From NCBI GenBank assembly GCA_008477525.1, contig SPDT01000004.1, positions 310,001-374,000 on the forward strand: a DNA stretch of 64,000 bases, given 5' to 3'. This document shows, piece by piece, positions 50,441 through 61,097 of this stretch. Source of the stretch: Hypomyces perniciosus (lineage: Eukaryota > Ascomycota > Sordariomycetes > Hypocreales > Hypocreaceae). Every line of letters starts with the position of its first letter. Positions within the stretch are counted from its first letter, which is position 1. Position numbers and translations under genes: made by a program. The notes below the pieces were generated by a model. That model was not told the DNA's origin. It did not search any database and saw only the letters and a program-made list of their open reading frames with translations.

Positions 50441-51487
50441 ATTTTTATTAATAATATTAAACAGCTATATTGAATCTTCATTTAATAATTCTTATTATTA
50501 TTATATAAATATAATAAACGTTATATTACTATACTATTAATCTTAAATTTAACTTAATAAAGACTTATAGGTTTTCCTTAATATTAATTAAAGGGATTCT
50601 TATTTAATGCGCTTTAAAGGCTATAGCAGTCTATATTTAAAGGCTTATTTAATATAATATATTAAATAGTAGTCTAGTATATAGTTTATTAGTATAAAAG
50701 TTTTAAATAGCTTTAAACTATAGTAATTAATAAAGCTTTAAGTTATTTAAATAGGAATATTATATCTTTTATTTACTAAAAACTAAACTATAGTATTATT
50801 AAATACTTTATAAATGATATAAAAAATAGCTATATAATCTTCAAGAAGGGCCTGGCTATTAACTTTAATACCTTTTAAGGCTTTAAAAGTATTAACTTTA
50901 ATCTTTAATTATATAAAAGATAATAGTAAAGAGTTTACAGGATTAAATACTATAAAGTTATAGTTACTATTAATATTAAACTTGAAACCTAAATAAATTT
51001 TAGTATACTGGCCTTCCCTTAACTTTATACTAAACTTAATAGTAATAAAGTTAATATAAAGTTTTATTTCTACCTTTATAAAAATAATGTTCTTTACTTT
51101 CTACTATAATTTCCGAAATATATATTCTTTTAAATTAAAGGAATTACTATTTATAGGCTTTAAGGCTATTCTAAGTAATGATTTAGTTGATTATTAATAT
51201 ATTAATAGTATTATAAGCGAAACCATTCATATAAAGTGCCAAGCCCTAGTATTATAAAAGGGAAGTTATTTATAATACCTATTATAAGTATTATAGTAAA
51301 TCTAGGGTAAGCAGGGAAACTAGTCTTAGTTTAATTATTATTGTTAAGGATAAAAGAGAATTCTTAACTTATATTAAAATTCCTTTAAAACTCGGTCCTA
51401 GCGTTAGGCCTAATTTTAGGTTTAGTTAAACTAAGAAAGCTATTTAATTACAATATAATCCTTACTTTTAGCCCTCCTTTTGAAAAA
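50441..51487 (+). repeat. Family Z2 element, probably full length
   Basis: Its start (ATTAATAATATTAAACAGCTA, then TTGAATCTTCATTTA) resembles the start of family Z and its last 195 bp equal the end of Z, but the middle is different and the total is about 1.05 kb. The right part is shared with 42450-43313. Confidence 0.5.
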
Positions 51488-52914
51488 TAATAAATAAATA
51501 AAATTTAATATAGTTAATATATTATTTAAAGTTAATATATTTTTTATTTTAAAGTTTATTATACTTTAAGTAGTATTTTATATAATTATATACTTGTAAG
51601 TTATAAAAGTTTTTTATATTTATTATCTTAAATAATTTATATGTTTAAATTAAATTATTTTATAAAGTTAAAGTATTTAAAATGGTTAAAGTTAACATTA
51701 ACTTTCTTTTAAAACAAAATAAATGAATATTAAAAGTTAATTATTTTATTATATTAAAAGAATTTATATATAATAAAACAGTTAATTAAATGAATTTAAA
51801 ATTAAGCCTTAATAGTAATTATAAAATCTATAGAGTAAATACCTTTTATATTAATATAGTAGTAAAAAACTTTTTATATTATTAAAGTTTATTATTTTTA
51901 TATATTTTTTAAATTCTTTTTTAATAAATATTAATTTCAGAAAAGTAGCTTTATTGAAATATTTTATTTTTTAATTTATAATATAAAGTTAAAATATCCT
52001 TTTATATATATAATATTTATATCGTTTATATTATATATTGATATAACTTTATTTATAGTATTAATACTTAAAACTTTCCTTTAATTATAATTTAAAGGAA
52101 TTTAAAAAAAAACTTTATTATTAATATTAATTACATTATTATTTCCTTATTATTTATTCATATATTTATTTTTATTTTGTTTTATATTAATAGATTTAAA
52201 GGTTGAAAGATGTTTTATAAAATAAATCTTTATTTAATTAATTGAATAGAATATACTATAAATTCTATATTTAATTTATTAATAAATAAAAATACTTTAT
52301 TTGTATTTAATAAAGTAATGTTTATTTTTTATAGCTTTAAAATATTAAATATCAGTATTATTTATATTTAGTCTTTTTAAGATAAAAATAGTTTTTAAAT
52401 TCTAATATTAAATAATAATAAAATCAATAAAACATTTTTAAAAAGCTTTTATAATCTATGAAGTAATAACGTTATAATATTTCCTTTTAAATATAATAAA
52501 ATAATTTTTAATAGCTTTAAACGTATTTAATAGTATTTCTTTATTAATGTTGTAATTTCTTTTTCTATGTATTATTTTATTAAATAACTATAGACAAATA
52601 TATTTAAAAAGTTTATATTCTTTAATTATTTCTTTAAAATTAAATTCAATAATTTTATTATTAAAGTTAATTTTTAAACCTTTAATATTTTGCAAGTAAA
52701 CTTTATTAATTACATGCTTTTTAAATATAACAAATAATATAATAAATAATATAAATAAGTTTATACTGCTTAAGAAAGTTATAGTAATATGTCTTTAACT
52801 TTAAACCTTTATTGCTAGCTTAATAGTAGTAATAGCTTAAATAAATTAAGTATTTAAAAGGGTAAAGGCAGTTACTATTTTGCTTAAAAGGCCTAAAAAA
52901 GTATTTTCTTAATA
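51488..52914. other. AT-rich sequence, nothing recognised
   Basis: Very low GC, stops in all frames, no element ends or protein motifs identified. Confidence 0.4.
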
Positions 52915-52991
52915 GTTAATTAAAAGATAGTGATTTTTACTGTAAGTAGGCACCTAAAGGTAGGGGTACTTATAGATGTAGGAGGGAAGCT
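52915..52991 (+). repeat. Short dispersed repeat, copy 2, at the compartment edge
   Basis: Second copy of 4655-4732 (GTAAGTAGGCACCTAAA, then TGTAGGAGGGAAGCTG). Directly to the right base composition changes to that of ordinary coding DNA. Confidence 0.7.
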
Positions 52992-53114
52992 GTCGACCCT
53001 CCATGTGAAAGACTGGTATAATTACGGTGTGCATGCGTCCTTATCGCACTCACCTGTTTCGTGGCCTTACAGCTGAAGACAAACTGCCGAATTTGTGTTA
53101 ATATCCCATGGACC

Positions 53115-53939
53115 ATGGCCTTAGTGAGCGACAAGCCTGTTTTCCTTATCGTTACTGGAGCATGGCACCCACCCTCGTGCTATGATGCCCTCAAGAACGA
53201 CCTCGCGGCTCTGGACTATGCGTGCCTTGTTCCCCAGTTGCTCTCTATGGGCCCAGGTACGAATGGATTGACATGGGAAGCCGACAAAGCCAAGATCATC
53301 GAGACAGCCTCACCCTATTTTAACGCGGGCTGGGAAGTCGTCCTAATCGGGCACTCCTATGGCGGTGTGCCGTCTTGTGCTGCTACTGAAGGGAACTGAG
53401 TCCACGAAAGATCCTTGCAGGGGAATAAGGGCGGGTTTCGAGCTATCATCTTTCTAGCCGCCTTCGCTATACCTGTCAAGGGCTGGGATCTGCTAACCAC
53501 AGCTGGAGGTACATGGCCTGACTGGCAGAATACTGGCGAGCCATACACGAAAGTAAGCCACCAGCACACTCGTGTGGCTTCTTGTATGTCCTAACGCTTA
53601 TATGATAGAACAAACTCTTGACTGTGAACGAGAAGATTTTAGACCTGTTGTATAATGACACCACTAAAGAAGAAGCTAAAAGGGTGTATGATATGCTGCT
53701 GCCGCATTCACAGGATGCATTTGAAACGGAGTGCAACTTTATCGCCGGACATTTCTATCCCAAAGACCTATATAATCTGTGAGGAGGACCAGGTATTTCC
53801 AGTGTCGGCTCAAGCGCAGCTAGTCAAGGCGACACCAGGGATGAAAGAGGCAAGGCTTGCGGCCGGCCATAGCCCTTTCCTTGGAAAGTCCCAGGAGACA
53901 GCGAAGCTGGTAATCAGCATTGCGGAAGGAAGGACATAG
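53115..53939 (+). pseudogene. alpha/beta hydrolase, broken by a stop and a frameshift
   Basis: The family comprises serine hydrolases acting on small ester or related substrates; the substrate here is unknown. The start is taken at 53115 (context ACCATGG); an earlier ATG at 53061 gives an unusual leader. A beta strand PVFLIVTGAWHPP leads to the nucleophile elbow GHSYGG with Ser about residue 81. A TGA at 53397-53399 interrupts, after which the same frame continues as GFRAIIFLAAFAIPVKGWDL. A 56-bp intron (53553-53608) follows, then NKLLTVNEKILDLLYNDTT. Near 53740 the frame shifts by one, and the end reads TYIICEEDQVFP (acid residue) and AAGHSPFLGKSQE (catalytic His). All triad parts exist but not in one frame. 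Sequencing error cannot be excluded for either lesion. Confidence 0.75.
53553..53608 (+). other. intron in the broken hydrolase
   Basis: GTAAGC donor, CTAAC branch site at 53591-53595 and GATAG acceptor; 56 bp. Phase 0 on both sides, and the joined reading makes sense for the hydrolase fold. Confidence 0.7.
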
Positions 53940-55024
53940 GTGAGCAGAGCAGCAGTTTAAGGCATAAATATACTATCTATCCATTAAACTGAGTCACGAG
54001 GCTAAGAATACTGCTGGCTATAGGTACCTGGTGTATATTTCTAGCAACTGTGATGGCTAGTTGGAGCACAAACAACTCTCAATCCATAGGGGGGAAAGCG
54101 GAAGCATCCCGTCTAGTGTCGGCCATATATGTGAATATACACCTTTAACTCTAGTTATACGCGTTGGCTAATTTCTAAGAAAGAATGATGACGCCATTAG
54201 ATCCTGCACCCGATCTAGCCATTGTTTGTTTGTTTCGCATCGCGCGTTATATGCAACATCCCTCGAGATAGGTGAGGCAATTGTAGCCCTCTATATGTCC
54301 AAGGCAAAGTCTATGCTGTCTTGGATCCGATCCAATGAAGAATTCGTTTTGACAGGTGCGGCAGATTCCTTCTTCTGCCTGTTCGTAAGCGTTAGGGTTC
54401 TTTGTTTTCCGGTAATGTGAGCAGCGTACAAATGATACTTTATAGTTATACGAGCGGCCAGAACCCCCTTGACTATTCTTTCAAGTCCTCCAGAGTGTTC
54501 GACCACATGGATGGTAAGGCGCCCTGCTAGGCAGACGCAGTGTAAATACTAATATATACCTAGATACTACTTCGCACTCCAGCGATAAGTACATATTGTA
54601 CTTAATAGGCAGGACGAGTAAGTGCTCCGGCCGGGTATGAACTACCCCGGCAAAAAGGCATTACTGAGGCCGAGATAAGGTGAATGGAAGCTGCGAAAAC
54701 CTAAAAAAAAATATAGTGCAACTTGCAAGGCTTGCAATTTGACTGAAATGTCAACTCGAATTGGTTGGGTCAACCCTAGGATTGACGTAATTGGCCCTAA
54801 GATTCTCCGTCCCACTAGCTCGGACTTGCCGGTAATACGTGATATTCCGAGCATAACTCGCGGATACTACATAAAACCGATGTCGGTGTTGCGAGGGATT
54901 TAATGATCCTGTTTCATCAAGGCGGTGACATTATACGAATATACTACCTGAGATTCTCCTCATTCTTAACAATCTTCTATTGATACCAGTTATATGAATA
55001 CTGGGTTCCCGTCCATGTTCCAAA
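53940..55024. other. intergenic, no gene recognised
   Basis: Mixed composition, with small open frames on both strands that have no codon-like character or domain. It holds the promoter of the gene starting at 55025; no TATA box is obvious. Confidence 0.5.
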
Positions 55025-56147
55025 ATGTACTCCAAATTCTGGCCTAAAGCGGGGCTTCCAGGTATTTTACATCACTATGTAAGTTTCTGTTTTCTCGCCT
55101 ATTGGCTATCAACAAGATCCTGATAGATGCGGTATTTAGACGGAGACCCTCGTCACGTTCGAATACACTTCCAATACCATTCGTCAACCACACAGTCTTC
55201 TTTTCATTGGAGGTCTGGGAGATGGCCTTGCAACAACATCCTATACAGCTGATCTCGTACGCGCGCTGCAGCCAACAGAATGGTCGCTCTTCACACTGAA
55301 CCTCACATCCTCCTATCAAGCATGGGGCCTTGGGCATCTTGATAGAGACACGGATGAGATTGCTCAATGTATAAGATATATAAAAGACTATAAGAACGCC
55401 AAATTCGGCAGCGGCAAGGTTGTGCTTATGGGCCATTCTACTGGAAGTCAGTGTGTGCTGCATTACTTGCATCGACCAAATCCCCACACAAGCACTCCGG
55501 CATTTGATTCCGACCTTCAGCATGTTGACCGTCTGGCGATAAATGGGGCAATTATGCAAGCACCCGTGTCTGACAGGGAAGCGATACTCTGGGTCTTACA
55601 TCACGGAATTGGGGGCAAATCGCCAAACGAGGTCCGAACAGTTTATGAGAAGTTGGAAGCCATGGCGAAGGAAGCTGTCCACAACGATAGGTCCTCTGAT
55701 ACTCTGCTGCCTTTATCTATGACCTCTCAGATTGGTTATCCATCCAATACTCCAGTCAGCTGTCGAAGATTTTTGAGCCTCGTCAGTCCGGAAAGTCCCG
55801 AATCACCCGGGGAGGATGACCTGTTTAGTTCAGACCTCAACGACGAGCAGCTGGAAAAGACTTTTGGAAGGATCAAACAGCAGGGACTGTTGAAGCACAA
55901 GTTGATGGTTTTAATGTCGGGGGCAGATCAGTCAATTCCAGATTGGGTTGACAAGGAGAAATTATTATTGAGGTGGAAGAATTCGACTGATCATAACGGA
56001 GAAACCCAGATATGGGATGAAGTCCACAGTGGAGTGATACCTGGCGCTTCTCATGCATTGAGCAATGATGATCAAGCTGAGCCACGAATGTTCCTTGTTG
56101 AGAAGGTACTGGGTTATCTGCAGGAAGTTGATAAAGTCCAAGAATAG
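55025..56147 (+). CDS. DUF1749-type alpha/beta hydrolase
   Basis: CDS join(55025..55078, 55140..56147), 353 residues. Exon 1 codes 18 residues (MYSKFWPKAGLPGILHHY); a 61-bp intron (GTAAGT donor at 55079, TTTAG acceptor at 55139, phase 0) separates it from TETLVTFEYT. The next part has the SLLFIGGLGDGL strand-turn, then the nucleophile elbow MGHSTGSQ with Ser about residue 116, an insert of the cap region (about 150-260), and SGADQSIPDWV (likely acid residue) and PGASHALSND (catalytic His) near the end. Length and layout fit the fungal DUF1749 family (Pfam PF08538), cytosolic proteins of unknown substrate. No signal peptide is seen. The frame is intact and composition normal, so it is likely functional. 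Neither the Ser nor the His is altered. Without a search the family name rests on the elbow sequence and the N-terminal pattern. Confidence 0.85.
55079..55139 (+). other. intron of the DUF1749-type gene
   Basis: 61 bp, GTAAGT...TTTAG. Without it an in-frame TAG at 55137-55139 separates the two coding parts. The joined reading HHY-TETLVTFEYT keeps the frame. Confidence 0.75.
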
Positions 56148-56335
56148 TTACTAGAGTGAATATAACAGACAATATTGTAAGAGCAAACAACATGGCATCC
56201 TCATTGGAAAGTGATCTCTCTTACATAACGTATATGGCTGATCAGAAGTTGATCTATCTGTCACATAACGTTGGATTCGGAAGAGAATTGACGATTAAAA
56301 TATTGAGCTAATGGAAGTAACGCACAATTAAACCA
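56148..56335. other. 3' flank of the DUF1749-type gene
   Basis: No domain or RNA gene seen. Probably 3' untranslated region and spacer up to the transposase relic. Confidence 0.4.
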
Positions 56336-56473
56336 CTAGAGCATCAAATAGAGACTCAGAAGCCTAGAAAGAAGCAAAAGGTTAAAGAGAATCCTAATAA
56401 GAAGGTCATCAAGATCGAAGACATTGACAAGACCCGGCAGTGGTTTCAACACGACCTTCACCTACCGACGTAG
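56336..56473 (+). pseudogene. pogo-like (Tc1/mariner superfamily) transposase C-terminal relic
   Basis: Forty-five codons ending in TAG read LEHQIETQKPRKKQKVKENP, NKKVIKIEDI and so on: a Lys/Arg-rich linker with K-x-x-P-R-K-K-x-K-V-x-x-x-P-N-x-x-x-x-x-I-E-x-I. This is the usual tail of fungal pogo/Fot-type transposases. The DDE catalytic core is not found upstream, so only the tail survives. Confidence 0.55.
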
Positions 56474-56479
56474 CTTCCT

Positions 56480-58100
56480 CGATTAAAGAATATTATGTTG
56501 AGGTTCTTTGTCATACTTGGCGGCTTGATTAGTTATCAAACACCAAGCTTTGACTATTTTGATTGTGTTGTGCCATTGAATTAGACTGGTCCCTTATCCT
56601 TGGGACCATGGCAGCAAGTACAAGTGAGAATTAAGGTTTAGCCGCAGCTATCGCCTTAGGGTTTTCCCTTACTATGATCTTGTAGGTTTACTTAACATTT
56701 CCTCTAATATCTATAAGCCTTGATTGAGATATTAGGTTAAGGTTAAGTCGCTATCTTGGATAAATATCGTGTTGCCGATAATATAATAATCTAGCCTAGC
56801 ACCAGATATATATATATAGGCCTTGCAATAATAAATAAAATTGTTTAGCTTTAAAATATAATGAATCTTGTTAAGAACTTTATCGTTTAAGATGTAATAT
56901 ATTTTTAGCCTATAATAAGTTATAATTAAATACCTAAAGGTTTTATCCATAAGGTAAAACTGCAGTTAGTTATAAGCCGCAATAAAATAAATAATAGCAG
57001 TCGATAGAAAGTATTCTGTAAGATATTTTATAGTAAAGACAGGTGATTTTAAACTTTAAATTATTTAGAAACAATAATAGATGAGCTTTCTTATCTTATT
57101 AAAGACAAAATATAGGTAACCCGTGAGAGTGAGATGGCTCAATGCCTACCTTGCACTATAAGAAAGTTAACGCTGCTGCCAAGGATACCGACTTCCAGAA
57201 GGTTTTGACTCTATGTTCAGGCCCACTGGAAAGGATTTTGGATCGACCTTTGCATCTCTCATAAAGGTTTACATAGATGATCCCTGAGGTTGTTCAGCGG
57301 CGGCTATCCTGGATGTCAGAAGCTATATATCCAGCCAGTATATGCGGTCTCGTATTTTCTATTCATTGACTCTAGATGCAATCAATTAGGTGGTCATTCT
57401 TTATTTTAAACAGGAGTGTTCCAGCTCGCCACTTATGGCCTACTTTACAATCTAAGTTATTATACCTATCCGTAAGAAGCTGAGCCTCAATAACAGCGCA
57501 ACCGCCACATTAAACAAGTTAAATACGCGTATTGGATTTGCGAATTTAACGACTAGATCGAGGTAGATTTAATGAATTGGGTTAATTTGACAAATGTTTA
57601 GCATTTAGGAGCATATAAGGATAGATGAAGCAATTCCCACTTCTTATTCTCTATACAAGTAAGCTGCCACAGAAAATTTATTTAAACTATTTCTGGCCCT
57701 ACTTAAATACACTATTGGTGCTGCTAGTCAAAGCGCTATAGCTATTAGGGTCTAGGATATATATTAGGCTATCCTGGCTAATACCGGCTAATAGGAAATA
57801 ATCCTGGAATAACTCTAATTCCTTTGGGATAGCTGTACTATTCCGACATAATAACTACCCTAGATATTCGAGTTGCATTTACTCTGTACAGTAGCTGTAA
57901 AGCTAGAGATTAATAGGTGCCCTTGAGGCAATAAAATGCTACATAGGAAAGGGAGGAAGGTTGGGAAATATACGGCATTTGTAGCCCGGCGAACCCGGGC
58001 CAGTAAATCCACCGATTTTGATGTAACTACTCTATTCCTAGCATAGCACGTCCTGTTTCCCTAACCGGATTGGCCACCTCCACGCCGTAGGACGTTAATT
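56480..58100. other. intergenic with AT-rich patch, no gene recognised
   Basis: An AT-rich patch at about 56690-57060 has RIP-like TA richness and may be another transposon relic. The remainder (57120-57700 and 57720-57880) has mixed composition with stops in all frames. A 16-base block, TGTACAGTAGCTGTAA, at 57885-57900 recurs at 58129-58144. Confidence 0.45.
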
Positions 58101-58104
58101 GCAA

Positions 58105-58129
58105 ACAACAACAACAACAACAACAACAA
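58105..58129 (+). repeat. (CAA)n microsatellite
   Basis: Eight CAA units in a row just left of a short TIR element. Confidence 0.9.
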
Positions 58130-58215
58130 TGTACAGTAGCTGTAACAAAATTCCGCGCCCCCTTGGTAACTTTTTCTTTGAGAAAGTGTGCGGAACTTTT
58201 TTCCCCTACTGTACT
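58130..58215. mobile_element. short TIR element, about 84 bp
   Basis: The ends GTACAGTAG and CTACTGTAC are inverted copies, and inside them CCGC (58153-58156) pairs with GCGG (about 58189-58192). If the element proper is CAGTAG...CTACTG, a TA flanks each side, as for Tc1/mariner-type elements. It is too short to code. Confidence 0.5.
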
Positions 58216-58245
58216 AAATTCGAGGCCTTTAATATTTAATGCATT

Positions 58246-58416
58246 GTGCTCGACAACGCCGACTCGCTAATCCTGCTTAGCCTGACGGACACAGTGTTCG
58301 AAAGCATCAAATTGGCAGTAACCAAATCTCACAATGTCCTCTGGGTATCGACTGAGGAACATCCTTCCCCTGAAACCACTGCCAACAACGGCCTCATCGA
58401 GGGCATTGCGCGTCAT
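58246..58416 (+). pseudogene. fragment resembling a highly reducing polyketide synthase
   Basis: The open stretch reads VLDNADSLILLSLTDTVF, then IKLAVTKSHNVLWVSTEEHP, and GLIEGIARH. Fungal highly reducing polyketide synthases have a similar run before or within the enoyl-reductase region (L-x-x-x-x-x-x-F-x-x-I-K-x-x-x-x-x-x-x-x-x-LWVT...G-x-x-x-GLARTLRSE). After GIAR the expected T-L-R-S-E is lost and similarity ends. Neither the rest of the synthase nor other cluster enzymes are nearby. It looks like an isolated, truncated piece. The open frame runs on to 58575 without likeness to anything recognised. Confidence 0.5.
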
Positions 58417-58782
58417 GTTTACTCCATAGCCAGATGGGTGTTTCCAGTGCCACCCCTGATACGATGCCTTCACTTTACACTTGATAGCCTCCCAGTGTTC
58501 TTTTTTTCCCTGTTGTTGTATTCCCTGTTAACTTGGTCAGACTACGAAAGACACTATCGTCCTTGCTTAGAGTGAAGCTGTATGTTTTGGTTTCATTCTC
58601 CCGCATTGCCGTCGTGCACCACTATGTCTATCACCAGTTGCCGTTGTTCATCTCCTCTCTTAAGATCCTGGTGTGTTGTCCTTAGCGTAAGTGAGATTGT
58701 TAATTAGTAAGGCTTATTCATCTTCAGATAACTAACTATTTGATTACAAAAACAAAAACAAAAAACACCATCATTGACAAAG

Positions 58783-58808
58783 ATGCCTGAAGTGGCTATA
58801 GCTGTCGG
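58783..58808 (+). other. possible orphan first exon
   Basis: ATG followed by MPEVAIAVG ends at a GTAAGA donor, after a CA-rich leader with AAAG before the ATG. The peptide resembles the first strand of an NAD(P)-binding fold, but the next exon (G-x-x-G-x-x-G region) was not found downstream. Confidence 0.25.
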
Positions 58809-59710
58809 GTAAGATTTACTGTAACGCACCCATCAAATTAAACTAGTAGTTACTGGCGAACTCTTAGGCTCGCCTAAAATATCCGTGCGTAATTCCTCTC
58901 GTAACTCTATTGGTAGTATACTATTGCGATTAAAGCCGTATTTTCTCAATAAATTCATAGACTAAATTAAATAAACAGCTAATGCAAGTATGACTTTTCT
59001 CTGCACTTTTAAGTTTCTATATACGGTATAGCATACTATTATTACGCTAATGTACCTGTTTCCATTAGGGGAGTATTACTGTCTGGACCTTTTGCTTTTT
59101 CTTCTTGGGTTTAGATAGTGGAAGGATTTAAAGTACCTGATATATTTAGTTAGCCTCGGTCAGTTAGCTTCGCTGGGACAACGCTTTGGCATTTCTATAC
59201 CTAGGTAGGGATAGTATAGCTTTTATAAAACCTTAAGCGAACCGTTGCTCGGACATATAGGAGCTAGCACTAGCGATAAGTAACTAAACTATATATATAG
59301 AGTAAACTCTGGTTATAACGATGACAGGGTATATGAAGGTTCCATTGGTGCGAACTGCCTAACAAGGATGTAGCACTGCTTACACTTACAAAATCCACAA
59401 AAACCCAAGGTTTAAGATAGGGTAAATTTCAATACTTGTGTATATTATTGAGTAAACCTTCACATAGGACTATGAAGATACCAAAAATATATTATTGTAA
59501 AGTATATAGTATGAAGTGAATGAAATTCCCAATACCTTATATTTCAGGCTAACATATGCAGCTACTAGGGCTTTAGGTAAATCCTTCAAATAACCCTATC
59601 AAATAAGCTTATTAAGCCCATGCTCTTGGCTAAGCTCTACAGTGCCTCTGTAGGATCTAGTTTTAGTTCTTTTAGGTCTTTTAGGGCAGCTGCTGAATTG
59701 GGATATCCGT

Positions 59711-59757
59711 CCCACTGGGGTATCCTTAGTGATGCTCCGAGGTTATCCCCAGTTGGG
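59711..59757. repeat. short inverted repeat
   Basis: CCCACTGGGGTATCC at 59711-59725 is nearly complementary to GGTTATCCCCAGTTGGG at 59741-59757, with a 15-base loop. It could be a hairpin or the end of a small element. Confidence 0.4.
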
Positions 59758-59883
59758 CTAATTAACCACAATAGGTATGTCCTTCACGGAGGCTGGGCTC
59801 CTTTTTTGGGGTTGACTGTATCCGAAGCCAGCACTTGAAACCGTTGCCAAGAGGCCGGCCAGTTCACTTGTATGCCAAGAGCC

Positions 59884-59901
59884 AAAAAAAAAAAAAAAAA
59901 A
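59884..59901 (+). repeat. A18 homopolymer
   Basis: Eighteen A in a row. No retroposed sequence is recognisable to its left. Confidence 0.9.
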
Positions 59902-61002
59902 CACGAAACATACTATGCAGACCCTATGGAACGACTTGGAAGCTAAACGGGAACAGATCAGGAGAAGCAGCAGCAGCGAAGGGAAAATCTGGTTCCAAAA
60001 GATGCTAGACCTAGATACTAGGCGCATCCTGTGGCGAAATCACATGGTTGAAGGAAGGACGTATCGAACAGCATAATTTGGTCAAGAAGCAATAATTTAG
60101 AATCTAGGTACACCGACAAATGGAAGGATCCAAAACCCGGATGATGGACGAGCTAAGACAGCGATCGACTAGCGATCAACTAGCGTCCTTTATGAGTATG
60201 TGTATGGTATGGACAGGGGTTCCACAAACGACGCCCACCAGCCAACTTTGCCACGTGCGTAGAAGATGATTAGTTAATAGCGCGCCATCAAAAGCGACCA
60301 ACGACCGACGACTGATATTACATTACCGAGGTATCAATACACGAAGAGTGGACGGGGGAGAGTAACCAGGTTGTGGCGACTGAGATGTAAACGATGGTAG
60401 AGAAGGGGGTCGTACCGGAAAAGACCACACCACCTAGAGATGCCAGGCGGCAACCAAGGACCCAAACAACGAAGTCCCGCATTTCTATCTGCAGGCCTCC
60501 AAGTGGCTCATGTTTTTGGCCAATAACAATAGTCACTCAATGCCTATAATGGAAGGAGTCGGAAGCCCCGGGGATTGGGGTGGTTCCATCACATCGGGAC
60601 TATGGACTATTCAATGGATTAGAAGCGAACTCAGAAGAAAGATCATAGGTTAAACAACACTCAATTACATTCCAAGACAAATGTGTGATCTGTAGTAAAT
60701 CGGGGAGAATGGTAATGCTTTGGTCAGGCTTGTAATCCAAATGCAGCCGCCTGGTTCACATCGGTTGGGACGACTTCACAACCGCAAAATCCACGTTATA
60801 TCGAGCATTGCCATTAAATCCTGGGATACCAAAATCTCAAGCAAGCTAAATCATTGCGTAACGGATGACCTATTCCACTCCCACAACGCGAACTAGACAT
60901 AGCCCCAGGTGCATCCTCCAAGTCTAATGGATATTCCAGGAAGCTCCGGTTGCTAGTACTTGCCGAACTTCTGAAACTGGCCAAGCGGCATAACGGATGA
61001 AA

Positions 61003-61010
61003 TATAAATA
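61003..61010 (+). promoter_or_regulatory. TATA box of the NLP gene
   Basis: TATAAATA lies 88 bp before the start codon in the context AAATATAAATAGAGGG. A start of transcription about 30 bp on would leave a 5' leader of roughly 60 bases rich in CA and CCA. Confidence 0.6.
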
Positions 61011-61097
61011 GAGGGATCAAGCTGTCACCAGCCGATCAAATTGTTCTCAACCATTGTCAACACCATTCACCTACCTTGAGCAACATTCACCACCATT

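Larger units (their letters stand above)
58811..61002. other. intergenic, no gene recognised
   Basis: About 2.2 kb with small open frames on both strands and no domain. It includes an inverted repeat at 59711-59757 and an 18-base A run at 59884-59901. The last few hundred bases are the upstream region of the NLP gene. Confidence 0.5.

Noticed and set aside
1..52990. Centromere or telomere-proximal region
   Set aside because: An AT-rich chromovirus nest would suit a centromere, but no telomere repeats, tandem arrays or chromatin data are available, and RIP-mutated blocks occur elsewhere too.
54226..54854. Small frames at 54226-54420, 54291-54506 and 54642-54854
   Set aside because: Overlapping frames on both strands without domains, codon character or splice logic.
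55044..55559. 171-codon minus-strand frame opposite the DUF1749-type gene
   Set aside because: The plus strand codes for a recognisable hydrolase across the same bases with a consistent intron; the minus frame has no domain.
59884..59901. A18 run as the tail of a retroposed gene
   Set aside because: No coding or SINE-like sequence ends there and no flanking duplication was seen.
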